Below, one piece after another: positions 10,401-22,400 of a DNA stretch of 64,000 nt. The translations under genes were made by a program, and so were the position numbers. The notes beneath the pieces are model-generated. The model saw nothing but the letters and a program-made list of their open reading frames with translations. It had not been told where the DNA came from and searched no databases. Source of the stretch: Diphasiastrum complanatum (taxonomy: Eukaryota; Streptophyta; Lycopodiopsida; Lycopodiales; Lycopodiaceae); NCBI GenBank assembly GCA_029204225.1, contig MU832252.1:1-64000 (forward strand), in the 5' to 3' direction. How positions within the stretch are numbered: position 1 is the first letter of the stretch; each line of letters starts with the position of its first letter.

Positions 10401-13400
10401 GAGTGGTGTGCGGATGGGAATGCCTCACGGTTTGATCGATCAGCTATAGCTTTGGTGAAATAATGTACAAAAATCATTTGATTGAACCATAGGCAGAAAT
10501 TACCCAAGCATGTTATCCTAAAAAACTGGAAGTTTTGAAGCCTTCAGAAGGCTGAAAGCAGTTTTCTCCTTGAAGCAGGCTTGGTCGTGTCACCTTTCTT
10601 CAAAACGGGGAGATCACAGATAGTGGCAAAGCCAAGGGCTGGTAAATAAAAAGAGTTGGTTGACAATCATTGTATCCATGAACCTTTAGGGTTAGAAGGT
10701 GTTGTCTTGTTTGTGCATGTCTCCAAGGAACTTGTTAATCTACAACATGGATGATTACATTGAGTCCCAGGCACAAAATAAGACTCAACTTACATGTAGT
10801 GACATATGTCCAAAGTTTTGCAATTCAGGGTTATTAGCTATTTGACTAAGCAGCAAAACTGGTACTTGCAAAAACAGCCAAAAAAAAAGGGTAGAAAAAT
10901 GCTATGAACTTTGTCTACGAACCACATAATTGGAATCTGGAACATATTTTGGGGACACCTACTTTGAAGTTTTATCCCATGTTGCATTGTGAACTTGCTT
11001 AACCATAGCAATAACAATGTTGTGATTCTCTTTTTCTTGAATGCATACATAATCAACATACCATACCATAGTCATGAGTTGGTTTGAATAGAGAATGAAA
11101 ACACAAAAGCAAAGCTCTCTCTCTTTCTTCTCTTCCAATCCAAAACAGTGATCTTAAAATGTCAAAATAGCTTGAAGTCTTTAACATTCAAAATTACTAG
11201 CTTGAATACTACGAGAACACAATTTGCATTGAAATACATACATTGAGTAGGTGTTTGTTACAACTCCCATGAATCTCCGATTGCCTTGAAGGCTGCGCAC
11301 ACCCCATACCAGTGACAGGTAAGCCTGTCAATTACTACCCAAATGGCATTGTGATCCTTCCCAGACTTGGGAAGTCCGACCACAAAATCCATGGAAATAC
11401 TTTCCCACTTCTTGCTGGGAATTTTCAACGGATGTAACAAACCAGCTTCTTTGAGTCTTTCCGCTTTATTTACTTGGCACTGTTCACACTTTTGAACATA
11501 TGCCTCGACATGACCTTTCATTTTTGGCCAATAAAATTCTCTCTTAACAAGGTCAAGTGTCCTCTATATACCAGGGTGTCCCGCATTGGGGCTATCGTGA
11601 CACTCATGCAGGATTTGGGCCCTAATGTCTGCAATATCTGGCACACAAACTTTTCCTCTACATAAAAGTAAACCATTCCTAATGGAATATTCATCAAGTA
11701 TCTTCTCTTCGCGAGACTTCTTGGAATCCTGCTTTCCAAGATTATTTCTCACAATAGAGCTTCCTGCTAGGACTTCTTGCCAAATACGACCAAAATACTC
11801 AGTGGTTCGAGAAAGATCTCACAGAGAAAGATACAACTCGGATTGGAACTCAGCAAAGCATAATTGATTAACCTCTCCAATCCGGCTCAAAGCATCAACG
11901 ACACAATTCGACGTACCTCGACGGTACTTAATGTCGAATTCGAACTCCTGAATGAGTTCCGACCAACGGGCCTTACGACCCCTAAGGTCCGAGGCATCAC
12001 AAATATCCTTAAGAGACTCGTGATCCATCATAATCATGAATTTAGATCCGTACAAATAATGTCTCCAGATCTTCAACGCATGGATGACAGCAAAAAGTTC
12101 CTTCTCATAAGTAGAATATCTACTTTGAGCTGGGTCCAACTTCTTGCTTTCGAAAGCCACAGGTCTACCATCCTGGTAAAGGATTGCACCCACCGCATAG
12201 TCACTAGCATCAGTTTCCACTAAGAAAGGTTTGCTAGGGTCCACTATGTGTAAGATAGGGGCTGTAGACACTAACATCTTCAGAGCTTCAAAACTTTGAT
12301 TAAGTTCATCGATCCAAGTAACAGGTGGACTGATTTTCGAACGCCTTCCAGCTTTCTTCTTATTACCCTTTTTAGTTTTTCTTTTGGCTTTCTTCATTCC
12401 CTTAAGAAGATTCGTTAGAGGAAATGCAATTAAGGCATAGTCTTTAAGGAATTTATGGAAAAACCCTGTAAAGCCCAAAAAAGATTTAACTTCCCTAATG
12501 GTTTTCAGGATAGGCCAATCACGAACTTTCTGGACCTTATTGTAGTCGATCTCAAGACCTCGATCGGAAACGATATGTCCCAAGTACTTGAGTCTTGTCT
12601 GAAAGAACTCACACTTAGACTCCTTAGCATAAAGCTTTGTTTGCCTTAGATTATCTAAGACTGTACGCAAATGCGCCTCATGCTCCTCAAGAGTCTTACT
12701 ATAAATCATAATGTCGTCCAAAAATACCACGAGAAACTTCCCTAGATATGGACGAAGAATATCATTCATCATCTGTTGGAAGGTTGTCGGGGCATTAGTT
12801 AGACCAAAGGGTAAAACTAAAAATTTGTAATGGCCATACCGAGAACGAAAACCAGTTTTGGAAACATCCCCCTCGTGAATTCTAATTTGACGGTACCCCG
12901 ACCTAAGGTCCAATTTGGTGAAATACTTAGCACCATTCAATCGGTCCATCCGAGAGGTAAGGGAAAACGGTTCTTGATAGTCATTTTATTAAGCTTTTTG
13001 TAATCGACACAACGACGAATACCACCGTCTTTCTTGCCGGTTAACAAAACAGAAGCTCCCCAAGGGGACTTACTGGGCCTAACGTGGCCCTTACGTAATA
13101 ACTCCTTAAGTGGACTAGCAACCTCATCTTATTCCTTTGGGCTCATTCTGCAGGGAAAAAGCGATACAGGAGAGCTGTCAGGAAGATCTATGTGATGGTC
13201 TACTCCCCTAGAGGGGGGGAGACCCTCAGGCAACTGCTCAGAGAATATCACACTACATTCCTCTCTACATCTTTTAAAGATTTTGCCCTCAGGCGTTGAT
13301 TCTAAATTAACATCAGAAAAAGACAATGCTTTACGATACATCAACATTGAAATTATGAGTAACAAAAGCATCCATGTACGATTCATCTTTCAAATAACAT

Positions 13401-16400
13401 ATATACGAATGATACTCGGAATCCAAAATACATTGATTAGCCTCATGAGCAGTTACAAAAGGTAGATCAGGCTCATCGCCTTTAAGACAAACCAAAGAGC
13501 CATTACGCAAGAAAGATACACTCTGAGAACATAATCTTTCTTTAACGACTCATTCCTAGCATAAAACCATTCCTTACCTAGGATTAAATCTACCTTATCA
13601 AGATTCATAATATGGAAAGACAAGCTATCTACATAGTTCTGAATCTTCAACGACACGTGGGGGACAAACTGGTCCCAGACCTGCTACTCCCCACCAGCTG
13701 CCATCCTAACCACTTATTTGTGATCACTTGGTGCGGTTGCCAGCTGCAGCTTCTGCACCAACTTAGCATTAATAAAATTTTGAGTAGAACTGTCGTCAAA
13801 CAAAATACTCACAGGTTGGCTACCTATGAACCCACTCATACGTGAGGTCCACTGCAGTATGAAAACAACAATTGCTACAAACAGTTTCATCCAAAAAGGA
13901 TACATCAATACAAGAAATAGAAGAATTACCTGGAGCCTTGAAAGAGCGGCCTCCCTTTACACCACCAATGCTTGGCTTACAAGATACATTTTCTTTTTTT
14001 TTCTTCGGGCAGTCCTTCGAAAGGTGCCTCTTCTCCATGCAGGTGAAACACAACCCACTGCTTTTGACCTTGTCAAAGTCAGCTCTCTCCAACTGAGGGC
14101 GCTTCTTTTTCTTTCCCGAAGGGGAAGCTTCATCTCTCTCTTTGCCCTATTTAAAGGAAGGGCCCGAAGAGGGTTTGTCCTTGGATTCAGGCTTTTGCTG
14201 CTCTTTGCGGATCATAGTGTGTGTATCGTCAAAAATTCGAGCGAAACGCACGGCATCCTCAAGGGATTGTGGCTGATTGTGGCGGACCTCCAACTGATAC
14301 GCTTTGGGCAAGCCCAATATGAAATGCAGCTTAAGGAGCACTCTGTCAATACGGTTAACAAACCGCGAAGCAGCTTCTTGGAAGTCTTGCATATAGACGT
14401 CCACGGGTTTCGTCCCCATTTGCAACGTGGCAAATCGATGATAATACTCAAAATCGTCGAGGACTGGCATAAAGGCGGCCTTAAAGGCTACCTGGAAGTC
14501 ATCCCAAGTAGATGGGACTATAGCACGCTCCTCAAGATCCTGCCACCATGAATATGCTTTTCCTCGCAAAAACATAATGGCAGTTGCAATCCGGGAGCTA
14601 TCTGGTAGATCGTGCATGGAAAAATGAGATGTCCATCGATCAAGCCATGCCAGGACCACGTCCTGGTGTCTATCCTTTTTCTCCCTAGTGAAAAACTTTG
14701 GGGTAAACATCGAGTTGAGGAGAGCTTGCCGAGATTGGGACATTGTTGCACACAAGTTCACAAACCCTAAGTAAATACACAAAATTACCCAACAAATTCA
14801 TCACTTTATTAATCTCAAGCGAATGTACATAGATCAATAAGCAAACATGAGAGCTCTGCTGCAAGTCTCCTCCCAACCATAGCTGCATAGGAATACGATA
14901 ATGAGAAATGCCTGACAAGGCTCACACTATATCCCCTCAAGCACCCCTTAACCCTGACACATCCTAACGTCGACACATGGCAAACTCCATACACAGTCGA
15001 CACTTGCCACTTGGCAGTACCCTGACACATAGGCAAGCTAGTAGGTGGACAGTCTGACACCTGTCCCTCATGCATTGGACCAAGTGTCCCAATGAGCATA
15101 TGACACGCCCTGTTGACCCGTCCTGTTGTCCAACAAGTGTCACTCGTGCACTAGACCAAGTGTCCAAGTGAGCATACAGCACGTGTCATATTGACCGGTC
15201 AACTCTTCCTACTTTTTAGGACGTCAGTCCAACAGACTCTCATGAGACCCAGTACCCCCTTGGCCATCTCGGAATAAGTCACTATAACAGATATTTACAT
15301 TGCAATTTACAATTGTCTCCACAGGCCGGTGACTTAGCCATTTACAATTTAATAATTACAATTTACATTGGGCAAGGGATTCAAAGTACATGTGACATCC
15401 CTTCCCTCCTCAAATGACATCGTCCTCGATGGCAAAGTCTGGATATTGTGCATGCAACCCATGCGCGGTCTCCCAGGTAGCATCACTGATAGGTCGTCCA
15501 TGCCATGCAGCCAAGTATTCACGGAGCAAACGATTTTGCGACCGTCTATGCCTCCGGTCCAATATTCTCGCTGGTCCATGCATCACCTCCCCATGCTCCT
15601 GAAACAATACAAGGCCATCAGCCAACAAGTTATCACCGTCATGTAAAACCTTCTTTAACCGTGAAACATGAAAAACAGGATGAACCTTACAGCCAACAGG
15701 CAAATCCAATTCATAAGCAACGCTATTAATCTTTTTAACAATTTTCCAAGGTCCACAGTATCTAGGTGACAACTTATAACACCTCCCTGTCTTTAAGGTT
15801 TTCGAGTCCTTTGGAATCCTGAGAAATACCATATCTCCTTCCTCGAACTCTCTTGGCGTACGATCCATATCAGCATATGTCTTTTCTCGATCCATTGCCG
15901 CTTTTACATTTTCCTTTGCTAACTCTAGCATTTGTTGCATGTGAGTTAGAAATTCCATAGCACTAGGTGTCTTATGAGGCATACCTATAGTAACTGGACT
16001 GGCTGGTCTAAAACCATAATTGAGCTCGAAAGGACTCATCTTCGTAGATGCACTCTTTTAATCATTATAGGCAAACTCCAACAATGGTAGGTAACGTTCC
16101 CATTGCGTTTGCCTTTCACTCACATACGCCCTAAGCACGTCTTCCAAGGTTTGGTTAACTCTCTCGGTCTTCCCATCTGTTTCAGGATGATCAGAACTAC
16201 TCATTCCCAACTGCAGCTCTGACTTCTCAAATACTGTAGTCCAAAAGTTGCCAGTGAAACGAGAAACCCTATCAGACACAATGGATCTATGTAATTCATG
16301 AAGTCTCTGTCACGATAGCCCTAGTGCTGGTGATCCTGGTGTGGATAGGACCTATGAGTTGAAACGACGTAACTTTTGGTGGTCTGGGCTTAAGAAAGAA

Positions 16401-19400
16401 GTAAACCATTATGTGACACATTGTTTTAAGTGTCAATTTAATAAGGCTAAAAGGATTAAAGTGCCTGGATTATTACACGCCCGTTACGTATACTAGAAGG
16501 GAGATGGGAGAGTATTTCCATGGACTTTATTAAATGTTTACCGCATACGCAGCAACAAAATAATGCTATCCTAGTTGTGGTTGACAGACTCACTAAAATG
16601 GCTCATTTTATCCCAACTAGTAATAAGATTGATGCACCTGGTACGGCTGATGTGTTTATACAGCACAAGATCCTCTTTCACAGCACCTCACAAGCTGGAA
16701 TAAGTGCATTGCCATTTCTCATCACTATTCCATCTTCTATGGAATACTTAAGATAAGTGCGAACCAAGGTAGAAGAGCTCTTCTCTTGAGACTCTGCATG
16801 ACCATGACTCACCTCCTGTTCTACTTTCTTACAGTGAGAATTTTCCTGCTAAGCCTTTCTTATCTCAGACAGTAAGTCATTTTCAATGACTACAAATGAC
16901 ATCTAATACACCACACGAGACAGTGCATCTGCCACACGATTCTCGGCACCTTTCTTGTACCGAATCTCCATTAGGAATTCTTGCATGAGCTCAGACCATC
17001 TGGCTTGCCGGCCTCTAAGGTCTAGCTGCTTACAAAAGTATCTCAAGGTATCATGATCAACCTCAAATTCCAGATAATGTCTCCATGCCTTTAATGCATG
17101 AACTATGGTACAACTCCTTTTCATGACTTGGATAATTTTTTTGAGCGGGGTTGAGCTTCTTGCTCTCAAAGGCCACAGGCCTACCCTCCTGCATCAGAAC
17201 AGCTCCCACAACAATGTCACTCGCATCCGTATCTATAACATAGGGCTTTTGAGGGTCTACAATCTTTAGAGTGACGCACTCAACAATAGCTTGCTTCAAC
17301 TGATCAAAGCTTGCTTGTTGGAGTTCAGTCCACTCACCAAATCTATTCTTTTGAGTCAAATCAGTCAAAGGTGCCGCAATATAGGACAACATATTTTCTA
17401 TAGAATACTGCCAATCCAAGAAAAGAACGGAGTGTTGTCAAATCAGCCGGCACAGGCCACGCAACGATCACAGCAACCTTCTTAGAATCTGGCCTCAATC
17501 CATCAGCAGACACTATATGACCAAGATACTCAATCTCTTTCTCAAACAATTCACTTTTTTGACTATTGGCAAACAAAGTGTTCTCCCTCAAAGTAGACAA
17601 CACAGTTCTAAGGTGAGCCATATGCTTGACCTCACCTGCACTGTAAGTCAGAATGTCATCAACAAAGTTTACGACAAACTTACCCATATACGATCTGAGC
17701 ACATCACTCATCATCATCATGAATGTAGTTGGGGCATTAGTCAATCCAAATGGCATCACAAGATACTCGTAGTGACCGAACCGAGTTCTGAAGGCAGTCT
17801 TGTGTACATCCTCTTCACGAACTCTAACCTGATGGTATCCACTCTTTAGGTCTATTTTACTGAACACAGTGGCACCTGACAAGGCATCAAGCAAATCATT
17901 TACACGTGGCATAGGATATCGATGTTTAGCTATTATCTTGTTTAGACCTCGATAATCCACAAACATACGCCATGATCCATCCTTCTTTATTTACAAGAAT
18001 GATCGGAGAGGCAAAAGGGGAATAACTAGGTCGTATCTGCCCCTTGGCCAGATAATCATCGACCATCCGTCTCACTTCCTCTTCCTCCTTAAGACTCATT
18101 CTGTAAGGACGTCTATTAACAGGACATGATCCGGGTATTAATTCAATCTTATGTTCAACATTCCTCTTAGGAGGTAAAACAGATGGAAGATCATCTATGA
18201 ACACATTTGAAAACTCTCTCCTAATCTCTTGATCCAAATTGGCAATAGTACTGGTTTGCACACACTGCATGCTACTCTGACTAGTATTAGTAGACATATC
18301 AAGTAGAAAGCAGACACCCATGTACTCACAATGGATCCTACGCAACTGCGTAGCTGAAACAAGCGGTCTAGGAGGCACATCCCGCTCACCACGAAGGGAA
18401 TGCATCACACCATCCAACTAGAACTCATACACATGAGTATCCCAGGCTATGTGTGGCTTCCGCATCATGTGCCAACAACAGCCCAACATCACATCAAACT
18501 GCGCAAGCCGTGTTATCTCAAAATCCAACTCTTCTGTGTAACTTTTTACAGTTAGTGGAATGCCCACAACCCTCTTATCCCAAATCTCCGTACCCTTTCC
18601 ATCAGCCATTTCCATTATGTACTGGTACTGGGATGGTTGAGTATTCAGACCTAACTTTTGTACCAAAGTTGAATTCAACACATTATGAGAGGACCCAGTG
18701 TCAAATAGAACCTGAACATCTCTACCACACAGTTGTCCTCGCATAACAATATGAGAAGTGTTAAGAAATTGATACCAAGGCTCACACTATATCCCCTCAA
18801 GCACCCCTTAACCCTGACACATCCTAACATCGACACATGGCAAGCTCCATGCGCAGTCGACACTTGCCACTTGGCAGTACCCTGACACATAGGCAAGCTA
18901 GTAGGTGGACAGTCTGACACGTGTCACTCATGCATTGGACCAAGTGTCCCTATGAGCATATGACACGTCCTGTTGACCCGTCCATTGACCGTCTAACAAG
19001 TGTCACTCATGCACTGGACCAAGTGTCCCAGTGAGCATACGACACGTGTCACGTTGACCGGTCAACCCTTTCTACTTTTAAGGAGGTCAGTCCAACAAAT
19101 TCTCATGAGACCCGGTACCCCCTTGGCCATCTCGGAATAAGTCACTATAACATATATTTACATTGCAATTTACAATTGTCTCCACATGGAGATGACTTAG
19201 CCATTTACAATTTAATAATTACAATTTACAATTTACATTGGGCAAGGGATTCAAAGTACATGTCACAAACATAGCCCTCAACTTGGTCTCCGCCCGTTCA
19301 TGCTTAGCGCGCATGTCGACAATTTGTTCTTACAACAAATTTATCGCACGCGTCATTTGCTCCATATCAATCCTCGGGGGGACTTGGAGCATGGGAAACA

Positions 19401-22400
19401 TCCATAGGGGTGTCCATGGTAACAGCAAAGTGTAGGAAAACACTAGAGGAAAAAACGAGGAGCAACGGTGTCCAAACCGTTAAAAACTGGCAACTATAGC
19501 ACAAAAGCCGAAAAAAATATACAAACTCAAGCCTAGGGTGCACTCAAAAACAACTTGTGAAAATGGGGTGGAGGAGTGTGAACGTACACTCCTTTACCCC
19601 CTCTCCAAAGCCTCTCCCCTTCCTCCATCCAAAAAGGCCAAGTGGGGCCCAAGAAAGGCCCCATTTGTCCCTTCTAGATCCTTCTTACCATGTGGGGCCA
19701 CCAAACGCTACCACATGGCCCATGGACCCCAATAGGAACTTACAATATGGTTAAGGCTTATCTCTCTCTTCCAAACTCCTACGTACCTTTCTCTCCTCCA
19801 AATCCTTGGAGATTAACAGGTATAGAGGAGAAAGAGAGAGTTGTACGTTCAAAAAGGACAGCTACCAAGTTTTGGCTTGGTTTCAATCTTTTAAGCAAAA
19901 GATTTAAGCCATTAACAACTTGAGATTTCAAGTTTTCAACTTATAAATTTAAGCTTTGAACTAAAACTTTAATTTCTTAGTTTTATTAACATATGGCTTT
20001 GCAAAAGGTTCTTTTGTGAGGGCTGTGTGGAGAGTACGTCCTCCCCCTCCCTTGCAAAAGGTCCATTCAACATTGAGGAAAGGGGAGGTACACTTAGTAC
20101 TTCCCCCCCTCCCCTCACAAAAATTAGAAAAAAAGGAGCCTACGCTGATGGTCGCGCTTAACTTGCAGGCCATCCTAGAAATCAAACCCGCCCCCCTATA
20201 GCACAGGCATCCCAAAGGGAACCGGGAACCACGACTTAGCTTCCCAGCCTTCAACTCTTGCCGTCCAAACCCACTTGACATACAAGCAGCCAACTCACCA
20301 ACAACGATCAGACTTAACCAACTGGAAGTTCAGACACCAACATTGAGATCCAACCTGGCGCCAGGTGACTTCCCTCCAAGCAAGCCGCCCGACATACATC
20401 AAACTTAACCAAACGAGTAACATCCATTCCAAGCAAGTGGTCTGACTTACATCAGACTTAACCAACTGAAAGCTTCGTCATGAGCGCTGGAAGCCAACCT
20501 GGCGCCACGCCAGACTGGACAGCCATAAACAGGTAACTTCCACCCAAGCAAGCCATCCAACTCAGCCGACAGGTTAGAGCCCGTTCCCCAAGAGCTTAAC
20601 CCATTCACGTTCATGCAAGGAACACTCAGAACCACAAGCCGCGACAGATATGGAGACAACCAGTTCCTAGACCAAATGGTCCCGACAGCATACCGCTGGC
20701 GCCACGGATCGAATGGTCCCGACGGCATACCGCTGGCGTCCCGGGATACGACCCTCAGCTATGTGCCAAATTATAAAGTTTAAAGCGGCCTTACAACTGG
20801 CGCTTTTACCAAACACTGAAACCCAGAAGGTAATCAGAGTCAGTTTGAAGAAAATCCCACTTTATTGATAAATTTGAGAAGGTTAAATTTCAAGTGTGTG
20901 ACCGACCCCAATCTCCGGGGCTCTGGCATGCCAAGGCAAGTGCCAGGACAACGTTCCAGCAAGGGAGGCTGAGACTTGGTTGGAGCTCGCCCTGAGTCGC
21001 AACCTGCACTCCCTATAGTATTGGTGGGACTCGGCACCCCCCCTCATACCAAGCACTCTACCTAGGCTGGAAAAGCACGTTTTTCTCTCTCTAGAATTTT
21101 CTCTCTCTAGAAAGTCATTTTCTCTCCCTAGAATTTATTGACCCCAGGCTTCCTCTAATCATGCCTAGATCGTGTGAGGTGATTGCACATCGATCTGAGC
21201 TCTCTGGACTTTGCTAGAACCGATCAAAGATTTTCAGCCATAGGAACTTGGCGCCGGCTGGATTCTTGTCACAGTGGCGCCGGGAGCGGCGCCGGCGCCG
21301 TTGGCACCGGGAGCAGCAGGGGCGCTGCTGGCGCCAGTGGCGCCAAAAGTAAAGCTTGTAAAGGTAGCTTTACAACATCCACCCCACCTTTATAAAATCC
21401 AATGTCCTCATCAGATGTCAGATTAAAGTAAAGGTGTCTCCCAATTAAAATAACTATACATTTAAGCTACTTGGCACAGTACTCAATTTACTGGCCACTT
21501 TTTATTAACATTAAAGCTGGCACACCACAAGTCGAAGGCTCAGCTCTTTGTACTGAAAAATTACATAACTTAAAAATATCTCTTTGTCTGGGAAAAGCGT
21601 AGATTTTATATCGCTTTCGTAAAACCCAAGAACCTTATTAACTGGTGACAGAGGCCTTTCTTTGAAATGTTCGCCCCTGTCGCTTCTGACTTTCGACTTT
21701 GGAACTCCTTTGAGCTCCTGATTTGTCCTTGATGCACTTTGTGTTGAGCTCCCTGAGCTCCAGATTTGATCAGTTCTTGCACAGGTATCAGGGCTCCTTG
21801 AGCCCTAGGATTTATCGTTTGATTGCCCACTTTATGGTCCACTTCGTGCCTTGTTGCTTCTGCACCTTGATTTCTCTCCTTGTCCCAGCCTGATCTTGAT
21901 ACTTTTCATTTTTGGCCCTTTGAGGTAGGCAAAGTTTGAGTACTCCGCAATGCACCTCTCACTTAGCTTGAAGTAGCTCTTTGAATCAGCCCAAATGTAA
22001 CCATTGACCTCGTGGAGAGCCAAAGGGTCGCACCAGTTTGATCCGCATACGAACTATCTCTTCGCGTTTGTTTGAAGCACCATGTCCGTCGCGCAAAACT
22101 TGACTTTCACAATTCCATCACTGGTCAGTTGCCTCACAGTCAAAACAAGAAGTGTACATCGAGCTTGGCTTCAAGTAGCTCTCTTTGAATCAGACACATG
22201 CACCCAGAGTTTGCACTAGTCCGATCTCAACACGAACTGTCCCTTAGCGTCCGTTCGAAATACCAGGTCTCTCATGCAAGACTCAACTTTCACAGTTCCT
22301 TCATTGATCAGCTGCCTTACACGTAACACAAGCCAGCGTACTCATATGCTCGATCCAACTTGTTGCCAATCTCTGAAGAGGATCCTAGTCTTTTTCCTTT

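Larger units (their letters stand above)
14764..19263 (-). mobile_element. Ty3/gypsy element B, nested in the gag of element A
   Basis: The two direct repeats are 14764-15393 (3' LTR, about 630 bp) and roughly 18745-19263 (5' LTR, truncated at its inner end). Perfect CACAA target-site duplications flank the element (14759-14763 and 19264-19268). A polypurine tract (minus strand GAGGAGGGAAGGGATG) precedes the 3' LTR. Coding order on the minus strand is protease, RT, RNase H, a rearranged integrase, and a C-terminal domain. The end of the 5' LTR, the primer site, leader and gag are missing: LTR sequence passes almost directly into protease at 18744. Confidence 0.8.

Noticed and set aside
14815-15182. 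Short minus-strand ORFs with CHV-like residues
   Set aside because: They lie inside the 3' LTR of element B, and matching text appears in the 5' LTR.
18763-18775. 'TTGGTATCA' (minus) as primer site of element B
   Set aside because: Comparison with the 3' LTR shows that LTR-like sequence continues past this point, so the match is probably chance.
20447-20728. 93-aa ORF also found at 24081-24362
   Set aside because: It is duplicated only because both copies lie in the LTRs of the LARD-like element. It has no conserved motif.
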